DNA from: Piezodorus guildinii
Taxonomy: Eukaryota > Arthropoda > Insecta > Hemiptera > Pentatomidae
Direction: 5' to 3'
Assembly: GCA_023052935.1 (NCBI GenBank)
Contig: CM041297.1
Coordinates: forward strand, 95,006,484 to 95,070,483
Length of the DNA stretch: 64,000 nt
The number at the start of each line of letters is the position of its first letter. Positions within the stretch are counted from its first letter, which is position 1. This document shows positions 54,378-64,000 of the stretch, piece by piece. Both the position numbers and the translations under genes were made by a program. Under the pieces are notes generated by a model. That model was given only the letters and a program-made list of their open reading frames with translations. It had not been told where the DNA came from and made no database searches.

Positions 54378-55293
54378 GATTTTTACTTTCACTTACTATA
54401 TATAGTAAGGGGCAATACTTCCCGTGAAAATTTTCGAATTCCAGTTTTCAACGGAAATACACGTTTTAGGGTCCCCTGAGTCCAAATAACCAAGTCCCGC
54501 AAAAAGGTCTGTGTGCGTGTGTGTGTGTGTGTCTGTGTGTGTGTGGTAGCTCCCGGGCGGAAACGGTAAGTCCTATGAAACTGAAATTTCATATTTAAGA
54601 CAACTATACGCCCGAGACGTGACAAAACTTTTTTCATCAAAATGAGCCTACCAGAAGAGGCACTTTATACCATGCATTTTGCACCTTTTTTCGATTTTCT
54701 CAAAAACGGTTCCGACGATTTTGATTAAACTCGCTATATCGATGTAAAATTTAATGGGCTTTAATATCATGTAGGTTTTATTCTGATTAAAATGGTCTGA
54801 CATGGCTTAAATGCCGATATTTTCTTCCCCTAAAGTACCTTTAATTTTGTAGATTCAATAATAATAACTAGATTATCTTGTTAACGCTGATGAAAAACTG
54901 GTAAATATATAAATTTAATAAACTCGACACCCAACTAAAGAAGAAAACAGAAAAAATATTTTTTTAATGCAATTTTTTGATTTTGAACATAGCAACAGTA
55001 ATATACACTTATAATATACCGTTGGAAATCTAATGATTTTAGAAAAAAAATATTATCTAATACACAAGAGCTTGTAAAAGTTAATAAAGAGTGATGAAAA
55101 GCAGATAGAACTAATTATTTTAGATAATAATGCAATAGATTTTTTTAATAAAACACATGTTTCTATATTAATTCAATTTAATTAATTCTTTAATAGTTTC
55201 ACGTATTTTTATCTTTAAGTGTATTTGAAAATTCTTTCATTGAGTTTAAAAATGGTGGTAAGTGAAAGTCGTGTGTTGCCCGCACCAGATTTT
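54378..55293 (-). mobile_element. A-type dispersed element, longest copy in the window
   Basis: About 915 bases from actttcacttactatatata (3' end, plus-strand left) to agtgaaagtcgtgtgttgcc plus cgcaccaga (5' end, right). The ends carry a short inverted repeat (actttcacttac / gtaagtgaaagt), a TG microsatellite lies at 54510-54545 and a palindrome (actatatatagt) at the 3' end. No open frame of note. This set of features (subterminal inverted repeats, internal microsatellite, 3' palindrome, no coding) is that of DINE-1/HINE non-autonomous Helentron-like elements; the assignment is inferred. Confidence 0.65.
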
Positions 55294-55552
55294 GATTATG
55301 GTAGATGGTCAAACAAACAAAAACCAAAAGGTTAGCCCCATCACATGTTTATAAATTATCAATTGGATAAGAATCAGTAATAATTAAAATTACTGATATC
55401 GTTAAAATCTCCATTAGCAGAAAACGGAAAATACTCATTGAGAAAGAGTTATTCAGAAAAGTAAAAATAAGGTAATATATTAAAAAAATAAATCAGTTAT
55501 CGGTTGTTGTAAGTCCAGTAGTCATGAGTTTTAATTTTGTAAGTATAATTAT
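55294..55552. other. Short AT-rich spacer
   Basis: No gene or repeat recognised between the A-type copy and the hairpin MITE. Confidence 0.4.
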
Positions 55553-55555
55553 TGT

Positions 55556-55672
55556 ATTGAGGAGAAGTGAATTAGGGGTGCAGTCATCAAAACACTTAGT
55601 TAAGTAGAGTAAATTAAGTTTATACTTAATTGAGGGTTTTTATGACTACACCTCAATTTACTTCTCTTCAAT
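55556..55672. mobile_element. Hairpin MITE (about 117 bp)
   Basis: attgaggagaagtgaattag at the left and its imperfect reverse complement ending cttctcttcaat at the right form arms of about 40 bases. The centre (cttagttaagtagag...ttaagtttatacttaat) is also partly self-complementary, so nearly the whole element can fold back. No second copy in the window and no certain target duplication. Confidence 0.6.
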
Positions 55673-55859
55673 ATTGACACATAATCATTCTTACATTATT
55701 ATAATTTTTGTAGTTTTTGTAAGCGCTTCCATAGGGGTTAGTTAACGTATGTATGAAAAACAAGAAACCAAACATATATATATAATATATATATTATAGA
55801 ATAATAGATTAATGGTATATAATTTATTCATTATGAAATACATATGATTAATGAATGTT

Positions 55860-55880
55860 AAAAAAAAAAAAAAAAAAAAT
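55860..55880. repeat. Poly(A) run
   Basis: About 20 A residues. It could be the tail of a retroposed fragment, but the sequence before it is only AT-rich. Confidence 0.8.
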
Positions 55881-55929
55881 GTAATATAAATATTTTCCTA
55901 ATGACTGTTGGTGATATTTTGTGAACTAA

Positions 55930-56115
55930 AATATGTGAGTAGGGCGTTCGAACCTACGTCACACCCACCAGCAAGCCTGGAGGGCTGCTCTCATTGTTGG
56001 TTAGCGAGTCCATCGGACTTAGCCGGGAGGAGCTTCCAAAGAAATTCCACCGACCATCCCCACATCCGCCACACGTGGGACGCTCCCCATACGCAGTAAT
56101 GTGATCCGCGCGAGT
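55930..56115 (-). mobile_element. Possible tRNA-related SINE fragment
   Basis: A GC-rich patch with a B-box-like aggttcgaacgccc on the minus strand near 55940, followed by a body of unknown type (tccatcggacttagccggga; cacatccgccacacgtggga). A 63-codon frame across it is not believed. No second copy in the window. Confidence 0.3.
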
Positions 56116-57960
56116 TAAATATTATCCTACCTCCTGAAAATCAATCTTTGAATCTGAAACCTAAGGTATTTATAGTATATCATTTAAATTACGTTACAAG
56201 GTCTATAAAAAAAAGATAATAATAAGGAAAATTAAACAAAAAGGCAACAGCGAATAATTCTTGAGCGTTTATTCCAGTAAACCATGTTCCAAACCTCTGG
56301 TATATTACACGAATGCTAATAAAGTTATAGAATAATATTAATCAACAAATTTTAAGTGCATCTTGAAATCACAATAATAAAATTAAAAAAAAAAAAAACT
56401 TTCGTCAGCGAGTCAAAGTAATTGAGCAAAATAATTTTATTCCGTCTCTGGCCAAATTCCGTTTAAAGATTAATACTTTTAATTAAATGGAATCATGGTC
56501 GGTAAAATATTTTACAGCCATAATGTTATGTTTAAAACTCGGTCTTTATCACATAAGTATGTATAGTTTTGGATTGTTATAAATAATGATTTGTGTAATG
56601 TTGTTTAATTATTACAGTATGTTATCAGAATATATTAAAGTACTTGTAAAATATGTTTCAACATTTGTTTTTATCTTCATTTTTTCTTTTCAATTGGATA
56701 ATGCACATAGTTATTTTGCTATCAGAAATATTAGAATAATTACCTGATTTTATAACTATAGTAACACCTATGGTCATGTTCATAAGTCATTACCATATTC
56801 AATGCAGACTCGAAAGCGCGAAATAACAAACTATTGTTCAGTTTAAGTGATAACTACAAGGTTGTGTAATAGTATTTTGTTTTTTAAGTTCTGAGTTGAG
56901 GGATTCCTTAGTTTCAGAACGGAATTCACAATCAGCATGTCAAGAAAAAAGAGAATAGACTTCGCCATTGGTAAGATTTTGTAATACAGAAATATTATTT
57001 AAAACAAACAAAAGTTACCAAGTATCAGTAACGAAATATTCATAGTAATCAATAACCAGTTAATTCGTTAGGTTATTTTATTCTGTACTTGCAGTCAAAC
57101 TTTCAGTTATTTGTGATTTGAAGCGTTCGCGTAATTCGCAAGCTTGTGTTTTATTTCAATGAATGTTCGCTTTACCGCTTGAAATGCACTTGTGAACTGG
57201 GAGATGTGGGATTGAAACAGAAACAGGTGAAAGAAATTGTATTATTTAATCGAAGTCGGTGTATTGATTGTCACGTGTTATGTAACGTTGTTGTACTTAC
57301 AATTAGAGAAATGTGTATAAATAAACGTTAAAACATGAAAATTTATTAATTTAATCTGACGCATTATATGCAACAGTAAGTTGCAGATTATGCTAGCAAG
57401 TTAATGTTGACAATTAGCTTATTTTAAGTATATCGTTATCTATTTATGGAGCTCCTTCAATGTCTGCTATTCTCTCGACTTTTCTTCTAATATTAAATTA
57501 TTCCTTGATAGATATAATCATTCCTAACAATCTCTAAAAAAACAGGCTTTGTTAAATGAGTTCGAGATTTCAGTAATTAATCAATAAATTAATTGATTGC
57601 AAAATAATAAAAAAGAGCTAATTTAATGTAAATATTTATTAAGATAATGATTTAAGGATTCAGTGCGATTAATAAGAAGGTTCACATTCCAATAACAGCT
57701 TTTATGTTACTGTGCAGACCACGTATTGCATATAAAGGGAGGCAAGATAGAAAATAGTTACGTGCTTAGAAAAGATTCATGATGGCAGAGGTTCCATATT
57801 TTTCCTCTTTTCTAAATTTTTATAGGAGTTGTGTTATTACGGTGTACATCTTTTTTTTCATATCGATTTCGACCGCTAGCAATATCTTGAACAGTATAAA
57901 TCATAGTATAAAATTGATTAAAAATATTTTTGCGAATTCGTAAGACAAATTAATGGATGG
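56116..57960. other. Region with few recognised repeats
   Basis: No transposon was recognised over 1.8 kb, which is unusual in this window. An ATG followed by eleven codons and a consensus splice donor lies at 56937-56972. Candidate host sequence, but without homology evidence. Confidence 0.35.
56937..56970 (+). CDS. Candidate first coding exon of an unknown host gene
   Basis: The sequence atgtcaagaaaaaagagaat and the next 14 bases read MSRKKRIDFAI, ending one base into a codon directly before gtaagatttt, a perfect donor-like sequence. No further exon could be chained by eye, and so short a match arises by chance. Listed only because the surroundings are poor in repeats. Confidence 0.2.
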
Positions 57961-57961
57961 G

Positions 57962-57987
57962 GATATATATATATATATATATATATA
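57962..57987. repeat. (TA)n microsatellite at the left edge of FBX copy 2
   Basis: About 24 bases of TA; the foldback element starts directly after it. Another TA-rich tract follows the right edge (60961-61030), so the element may have inserted into a TA repeat. Confidence 0.9.
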
Positions 57988-58160
57988 GCATTTCCAAGTC
58001 AAATTCAATCTTTTCCAATTCAAATTCAACGTTTTCCAAGTCAAATTCAACGTTTTCCAAGTCAAATTCAACCTTTTCCAAGTCAAATTCAACCATTTCC
58101 AAGTCAAATTCAACTTTTCCCAAGTCAAATTCAACCTTTTCCAAGTCAAATTCCACCTTT
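57988..58160. repeat. 21-bp minisatellite, left terminus of FBX copy 2
   Basis: About 8 units of ttttccaagtcaaattcaac plus c or g, slightly more varied than in copy 1. Confidence 0.95.
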
Positions 58161-58430
58161 TTCGATTTCAATAAAATAATAAAAATCAAATTAACATGAT
58201 TTTATGTTTTTATGGTTATTTTAATGACACATTATGTTTTTAACCCTTGTGGCTTGTTAAATGTTTCCAAGGGCCTTTTTACATATAATTAGTCACGATT
58301 ATAATAATAAGTATAACCGATACTTTGATTTTTAGACATTTTCGATACAAGGTCTGGTAGTCGGATTAGCGGAGGTCCGTTTTATTTTAGTTTTATAATC
58401 GCGGGCGAAAATATTATCAATAGAGGTTTA

Positions 58431-59627
58431 TTTAAACTTTTCGTATTTATTGGATATTAGGCACAGTCGCTGCGTTCCCAAAGGTTCGTTACCGATTATA
58501 CTATTAATTTTAATCGCGCTCGCTCTAATATGGCTTTATTATAACTTTTTCGTATTTATTAGATACAAGGCTCAGTAGCTGCGTTCCCAAAGGTTCGTTA
58601 CCGATTATACTATTAATTTTAATCGCGCTCGCTCTAATATGGCTTTATTATAACTTTTTCGTATTTATTAGATACAAGGCTCAATAGCTGCGTTCCCAAA
58701 GTTTCGTTACCGATTACACTATTAATTTTAATCGTGCTCGCTCTAACATGGCTTTATTTTAACTTTTTCGTATTTATTGGATAGTAGGCTCAGTAGCTGC
58801 GTTCCCAAAGGTTCGTTACCGATTACACTATTAATTTTAATCGCGCTCGCTCAAGTAAAGGTTTATTTTAACTTTTTCGTATTTATTGGATAGTAGGCTC
58901 AGTAGCTGCGTTCCCAAAGGTTCGTCACCGATTACACTATTAATTTTAATCGCGCTCGCTCAAAAATTGGTTTATTATAACTTTTTCGTATTTATTGGAT
59001 ACTAGGCTGAGTAGCTGCGTTCCCAAAGGTTCGCTGCCTATTACACTATTAATTTTAATCGAGCTCGCTCAAATATGGGTTTATTATAACTTTTTCGTAT
59101 TTATTGGATACAAGACTCAGTAGCTGCGTTACGGGGGGTTCTATCTCGACCATTCTATTAATTAATTATTCGTGAGCTCACTCAAATATGGGTTTATTAT
59201 AACTTTTTCGTATTTATTGGATACAAGGCTCAGTAGCTGCGTTTCCGAAGGTTCGTTACCGATAATACTATTAATTTAATTCGCTCTCGATCTAATATGG
59301 GTTTATTATAACTTTTTCGTATTGATTGGATACAAGGCTCAGAAGCTGCGTTACGGGGGGTTCTATCACGACCATTCTATTAATTATTCGTGCGCTCACT
59401 TAAATATGGGTTTATCATAACTTTTTCGTATTTATTCGCTATTAGGCTTAGTTGCTGCGTTGCGGAGGGTTCATTCCCGATTATTAAATTTATTTTAAGT
59501 GCGCTTGCTCAAGAAGAGGTTTATTTTAACTTATTCGTATTTATTGGCTACTAGGCACATTCGCTGCATAAGCAAGGACTGGTTACAGATTATACTGTTA
59601 ATTTTAATTGCGCTAACTCATGTAGAG
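58431..59627. repeat. Array of about 110-bp units, long arm of FBX copy 2
   Basis: About eleven units marked by ggctcagtagctgcgttccc or variants near 58461, 58571, 58681, 58789, 58898, 59006, 59114, 59230, 59337, 59447 and 59553. Beta-type units (acggggggttctat, attattcgtgcgctc) occur near 59130 and 59350. The unit next to the loop (aaggactggttacagattat, gcgctaactcatgtag) matches the unit next to the loop on the long arm of copy 1. Confidence 0.93.
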
Positions 59628-59856
59628 GATCATCAAATAAAAATGGACGTATAAAAATCGTTCTGTTAAGCAGATTATTATCAAACTCCAAAATATTAAC
59701 CAAAAAGATAACTTACTATTCTGATAAAAAGGATAAGCGGTAACCCAATAGATGAAAAGTTACAAAAAGCACGAAATAAACATACATTAGACCAACTGAC
59801 AAAAGAACATAAGCACATTCACTAACAAAACACCCCAAAACACAAATACAGAAATT
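59628..59856. other. Loop of FBX copy 2
   Basis: About 230 bases, reverse complement of the copy 1 loop (for example aaaaggataagcggtaaccc here, gggttaccgcttatcctttt there). Non-coding. Confidence 0.85.
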
Positions 59857-60495
59857 TGAGCGAGCGCGATAAAAATTAACAGTATAATCGGTAACGCATC
59901 TTTAGGAACGCAAATACTGAGCCTAGTATCCAATAAATACGTAAAAGTTATAATAAACCCATATTTGAGTGAGCGCACGAATAATTAATAGAATGGTCGG
60001 AATTGAACCCCCCGTAACGCAGCTACTGGGCCTTGTATCCAATAAATACGAAAAAGTTAAAATAAACCTTTACTTGAGCGAGCGCGAATCAAATTAATAG
60101 TATTATCGGAACGAACCTTCGGAAACGCAGCTACTGAGCCTTGTATCCAATAAATACGAAAAAGTTATAATAAACACATTTTTGAGCAAGCGCGATTAAA
60201 ATTAATAGTGTAATCGGTGACGAACCTTTAGGAACGCAGCTACTGAGCCTGGTATCCAATAAATACGAAAAAGTTATAATAAACCCAATTTGAGCGAGCG
60301 CGATTAAAATTAATAGTGTAATCGGTGACGAACCTTTGGAAACGCATCTACTGAGCTTACTATCCAATAAATACGAAAAAGTTAAAATAAACCATTACTT
60401 GAGCGTGCGCGATTAAAATGAATAGCATGATCGGAAACGAACCTTAGGGAACGCATCCACTGAGCCTACTATCCAATAAATACGAAAAAGTTAAA
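59857..60495. repeat. Array of about 110-bp units, short arm of FBX copy 2
   Basis: About six units in reverse orientation (landmark near 59916, 60020, 60130, 60240, 60350, 60458). As in copy 1, the unit second from the loop on this arm is of beta type (gaatggtcggaattgaaccc). Confidence 0.92.
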
Positions 60496-60762
60496 ATAAA
60501 CCTCTATTGATAATATTTCGCCCGCGATTATAAAACTAAAATAAAACGAACCCCCGCTAATCCGACAACCAGACCTTGTATCGAAAATGTCTAAAAAATA
60601 AAGTATCGGTTATACTTATTATTATAATCGTGACTAATTATATGTAAAAAGGCCCTTGGGAACATTTAACAAGCCACAAGGGTTAAAAACATAATGTGTA
60701 ATTAAAATAACCATAAAAACATTAAATCATGTTAATTTGATTTTTATTATTTCATTGAAATC

Positions 60763-60959
60763 GAAAAAGGTTGAATTTGACTTGGAAAAAGTTGAATTTG
60801 ACTTGGAAAAGGTTGAATTTGACTTGGAAAACGTTGAATTTGACTTGGAAAAGGTTGAATTTGACTTGGAAAAGGTTGAATTTGACTTGGAAAAGGTTGA
60901 ATTTGACTTGGAAAACGTTGAATTTGACTTGGAAAATGTTGAATTTGACTTGGAAATGC
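60763..60959. repeat. 21-bp minisatellite, right terminus of FBX copy 2
   Basis: About 9 units of aggttgaatttgacttggaa plus a, with some cgttgaa and tgttgaa variants. Confidence 0.95.
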
Positions 60960-60960
60960 T

Positions 60961-61035
60961 AAAATATATATATATATATATATATAATAAATATATATAT
61001 AATATAATATATATATATATATACACACATATATA
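60961..61035. repeat. TA-rich simple sequence
   Basis: Interrupted TA repeat directly after the foldback element. Confidence 0.9.
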
Positions 61036-61037
61036 TA

Positions 61038-61330
61038 ATTTTTAAGAAAATTGTAAAAAGGTGAAAAATGCATGGTATAAAGTTGATCTTCGGTTCGCCA
61101 ATTTTGTCAAAAAGGTTGCAGTACCATGTCAAACATATATGCCTTTAAAATAAGAAATTTCGGCTTTATGCAACATATCGTTTTCGAGCTAGACTTGTCT
61201 CTAGAATTTTGCGGGACTTGAGCATTTGGACCCAAGGGGGCCTTAATATGTTTTACAGGTTAAAACTCGAATTCGCAAATTTTCACGAACACAATATCTT
61301 CCATTAATATACATCTCACATATAGGTTGA
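61038..61330 (+). mobile_element. A-type element, diverged 3' part
   Basis: Landmarks aaaatgcatggtataaagtt, ttgcgggacttgagcatttg and gaattcgcaaattttcacga in A-type order, without the CA repeat and with a decayed terminal palindrome (attaatatacatctcacata). Confidence 0.55.
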
Positions 61331-61970
61331 TAAAAGTTAAAAAAAAAAAGTGTATTTCGGAATACTTAATTTTCAGACTTAACACAGAAATATTTTGAAT
61401 GAGTTATGTGGGATGCGGTCAACCAATGACATTTCTACCTCTCAAAACTGCCCACACCTGGGAACCATCCATTGGATGGGATTAGATTCAGTCACATTTC
61501 CACGATGTTCTTTTTTCTTTTCTGTTCATGTGTTGATTCCACTTTACGGTCTGATGGGGTTGAACTTTTCCTAAACAACCCTTTCGTTTCGGGTTCAGGT
61601 ATTCTATTCTCCGTTTACTTTGAAATGAATCCGGTTCCAATTTTTATTATTCCAAGCTTCTTTTTTTTTTTTACCTCATGAGATTAGTAGTTTCGCAGAG
61701 AAGACTAGTACAATTTTAAAAACTAAAAAAAAAGTAAAGATAAAAAGTATGATTTAAGGTCTTATCATTTTATTTATAATAATCATCGTGCATAATTAAT
61801 TGATCATCTATCCTACAGTGAGTTACCTGTCATAAACGTTAATCTGTTTCATTCCTTAAATATATTATTAATTTATAGGTGTTATTTCTACAAAAAAGTT
61901 GATGAGAGAATACGAAACAGAAAAAAATGTTGTAGTTATTATTAACCGTAGAGAATATATGATGGAGAAG
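61331..61970. other. Intergenic DNA, nothing recognised
   Basis: A 69-codon plus-strand frame at 61472-61681 ends in a poly-Phe stretch and has no motif; not called. Confidence 0.4.
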
Positions 61971-61974
61971 TTCC

Positions 61975-62140
61975 ATCATTACATTTGTGGGCCGACGCTA
62001 CGGCCTAAATCGTAGGCCTTCATCACGGCTAGGAAAAATAAGATAAAAACTAATAAAATTAAAAGAAAAATAATAATCATGTGATAACAGTACTATATAA
62101 AACACTAATATAACGTATAGTGATTAAAAATAAAAAAATA
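61975..62140 (-). mobile_element. Decayed element with hammerhead-like motif (relative of 14830-15545)
   Basis: On the minus strand agccgtgatgaaggcctacg followed by atttaggccgtagcgtcggc matches the motif at 14868-14912, with CTGATGA changed to GTGATGA and GAAAC to GTAGC. The A-rich bases on the plus-strand right side also correspond. The ribozyme core is destroyed. Confidence 0.5.
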
Positions 62141-62144
62141 CCTG

Positions 62145-62345
62145 TACCACTACAACCCATGAAGGGTCTTGGGCTCAGTACTATAGAGATTCGTACTGTT
62201 TCTAGGTCAACGGCCGTGCAAGGAGGTTATTAGGCCTTGCTCAAGCTCAGCCGCCAGGTTTTTCCCAAATTTGGGTACACACTTTAAAGAGCATGGGTCT
62301 GCCCCAGGAGGGTCTCCATACCCTAGGGTCGGAGACCTCCTCTCC
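62145..62345 (-). mobile_element. SINE family S2, copy 2
   Basis: Shares ctacaacccatgaagggtct, gattcgtactgtttctaggt and tttgggtacacactttaaag with 49628-49875 in the same order. Its right part (gtctccataccctagggtcg) differs and has no clear B box. It appears to be inserted next to, or inside, the hammerhead-bearing element. Confidence 0.6.
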
Positions 62346-63719
62346 CCTCCGACTGAATTAACAGAAAAACGTATAATAGGGTATAAAAACGTATCAACGT
62401 ATAATAATTATATAAATATAAATAATATATAATGATTTTTTTTTTTTTTGGTAAGGAAATATTTGAAGAGTATAAATCAAGGAGTAAATAAAAATTAAGA
62501 AACATTGGTATATAATAGGCTATAGGTACAGAAATATATGTTGAAATAACATACCAAATTAATAAAAACCAATTTAGAAGTGAAATGACGGTATTGTAAT
62601 ACAAGCAATTCTGAAGTAATTTAATTAGTCCAGAATAACAGAAGAGAGGAGTTTAAGTGACAAGACACAGAATAGGACTTACACAACAACCCACCAACAT
62701 ATATTGACTGGAACACTAAGACCTTACTGTGCATAGTGTAACGTACCTGTCACAATAAAAAAATTACTAACAGACTGCAGGCAAATGCTAGTTGTTAGCC
62801 TCCCATATAATTTAAATATCTTATTAAATGACAATATTGCATATATTTCAAATTTATTTTATCATATGAAACATATTAAACTATATGAATTGATATAAAG
62901 CTCCCCAGCTATACTTGTTATTACTGTATAATGATTAATTTATTCTTATTATTTTCAATTTTTTATCATGTATCATTTATATCAAAATTAAATCATATTT
63001 GTCACTTCATTTATTAGCCTTCTCCATACATTAACGATGAACTATTTATCAGTAGTATCCTTGAAAAAGCAATATTTTACATCAGCAAACCATTATTGTG
63101 GAACTGATAGGTAAGGAGGCTGGGTATATAACATTTCATAAGGTTAGAAGCTGATGTAGAAATAAATATGTAGTGAGAAGAGAGAATTATTTAACAATTA
63201 AGAGCTTACTTAATAGCTGGGAAGTTGTGCAAACAACTAACGTATTGGCGAAGGAAGTTAAATATCAGATAATTATTGGACATGGACGCTGTATTAGGAT
63301 TAAAGAACGGACAAAGATCAAAAAAGGTATAGGTATCAGGTTTCGAAAAGATTCAAATTATAATCGATAAGATAATGATACAAGCAAAAGTAACGAGTTT
63401 AGGATTAAAAAAGCTACGGAGCTAATTTTATAACACTAATGAAGATAAGGAAGAATAAATGATTATTGAATAATAGAAAATATAACGAAAATAAGACAAT
63501 AGAGAGCGAGCCATCTTAATTTGAAGCAAAATAAACCTAAATGTTATTAATATTTTAATGTTATTACTATTTTTCTACTTATTATTATTTGTATAATATT
63601 ACTATATATTAAACCGTTATAAAATTCTTTAATAATTAATAAGTAAAAGAATATCATTTATATATTATTATATATTTTATTTATATTTAATCTGGTATTT
63701 CAAACAGATTAAGGATGAT
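62346..63719. other. AT-rich intergenic DNA, nothing recognised
   Basis: A T run lies at about 62434-62449. Frames of 65-93 codons here are AT-rich and without motifs. Confidence 0.4.
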
Positions 63720-63920
63720 ATGGACCAAGTGGGGATTAAGAGACTAAGATTGATTGAGCCGAGATAAGTACAGGAAGGTGCTCAAGGGAATAAAGGTTCT
63801 TGCGGGAAAGAAGCACTCCAAAAAGAGTACTGCGTGGTCTGAGGAGGGAAAACGTAAGCACACGGAGCTTATGAGGGGCATATGGGAGGTGAGGAGGCAG
63901 ATGAAGAGGAAGCATTAAAT
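63700..63920 (+). pseudogene. Coding-like remnant, possibly the end of a LINE ORF2
   Basis: The frame near 63708 gives KDDMDQVGIKRLRLIE, and a shifted frame from about 63764 to a stop at 63915 gives DKYRKVLKGIKVLAGKKHSK, then WSEEGKRKHTEL and IWEVRRQMKRKH. The KDDM...G pattern followed by a D+.+ motif resembles the extreme C-terminus of some non-LTR ORF2 proteins. Base composition is richer in G than the surroundings, as expected for former coding sequence. Identity is uncertain. Confidence 0.3.
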
Positions 63921-63976
63921 TCGTGATATTCGTCTTAAAGGCCTTTTCGTGAAGATAATTATATATATCTTCCAAT

Positions 63977-64000
63977 GGCGCGACAGGCCGTGTAGGCCTC
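63977..64000 (-). mobile_element. SINE family S3, copy 2, cut by the window end
   Basis: ggcgcgacaggccgtgtagg plus cctc equals the first bases of the S3 copy at 50749; the rest lies outside the window. Confidence 0.7.

Larger units (their letters stand above)
57988..60959. mobile_element. Foldback-like element FBX, copy 2
   Basis: Same structure as copy 1: minisatellite (57988-58160), complete linker (58161-58430, landmark acccttgtggcttgttaaat), unit array (58431-59627, about 11 units), loop (59628-59856), reverse unit array (59857-60495, about 6 units), complete reverse linker (60496-60760) and reverse minisatellite (60763-60959). Terminal bases gcatttccaagtc and gacttggaaatgc are the same as in copy 1. 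The loop and the long/short arm order are inverted relative to copy 1, so the copy lies in the opposite orientation. No coding sequence. Confidence 0.88.

Noticed and set aside
57146..57331. 61-codon plus-strand frame near the candidate exon
   Set aside because: Cys-rich but without a known pattern, and not joined to the candidate exon by recognisable splice sites.
1..64000. LTR retrotransposon or endogenous virus
   Set aside because: No long terminal repeats, primer-binding site, protease or integrase motifs were seen; all RT sequences are of the non-LTR type.

Overview
The window is repeat-dominated, strongly AT-rich nuclear DNA from an animal, almost certainly an arthropod and most probably an insect. 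The evidence is Jockey-clade non-LTR retrotransposons with the usual insect layout (zinc-knuckle ORF1, endonuclease plus reverse transcriptase ORF2), I-like elements with RNase H, RTE-like elements, tRNA-headed SINEs, a hAT transposon and long (TA)n and (CA)n tracts. The order or species cannot be read from the sequence. I recognise no complete host gene, operon, rRNA or functional tRNA.

Layout: 0.1-0.4 kb SINE; 1.4-4.5 kb dispersed elements sharing one 5' terminus (called A-type and B/C-type here); 5.0-6.3 kb RTE-like LINE with an inverted 5' end and target duplication; 6.6-9.7 kb hAT element with 8-bp duplications, holding a nested MITE and a nested Jockey copy; 10-11 kb decayed Jockey; 12 kb I-like LINE tail; 13-16 kb B/C-type repeats plus a hammerhead-ribozyme-like motif; 16.2-20.9 kb full-length dead Jockey of subfamily J2; 21-25 kb dispersed repeats and a degenerate tandem array; 25.8-32.6 kb more Jockey pieces of subfamilies J1 and J2; 32.6-35.7 kb a 3.1-kb foldback element; 36-43 kb repeats, an inverted hammerhead-like pair, an I-like LINE tail and a second MITE copy; 43.8-48.8 kb full-length dead J1 Jockey; 49.6-51.9 kb SINEs and Jockey nested in an older repeat; 52.5-55.7 kb B-type repeat, LINE fragment, the longest A-type copy and a hairpin MITE; 56-58 kb a stretch with few recognised repeats; 58.0-61.0 kb second copy of the foldback element; 61-64 kb A-type fragment, decayed hammerhead motif and SINEs.

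The most unusual object is the foldback element, present twice (32625-35689 and 57988-60959). Each copy reads: 21-bp minisatellite, linker, array of about 110-bp units, short non-coding loop, then the same parts in reverse complement. The two copies lie in opposite orientation, and both keep the same short-arm/long-arm asymmetry and much of the same unit order, as expected if the whole palindromic structure moved as one mobile unit. No transposase is seen in either.

The retrotransposons here are dead or 5'-truncated. ORF2 frames of 472 codons survive in two truncated J1 copies, one with a damaged catalytic motif. Nesting gives a relative chronology, for example a J2 tail split by a J1 copy and by the foldback element, and a hAT element split by a MITE and a J1 copy. 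Coordinates of dispersed repeats are estimates by eye, usually good to about 10-30 bases; target duplications and terminal repeats given with exact coordinates were read base by base.
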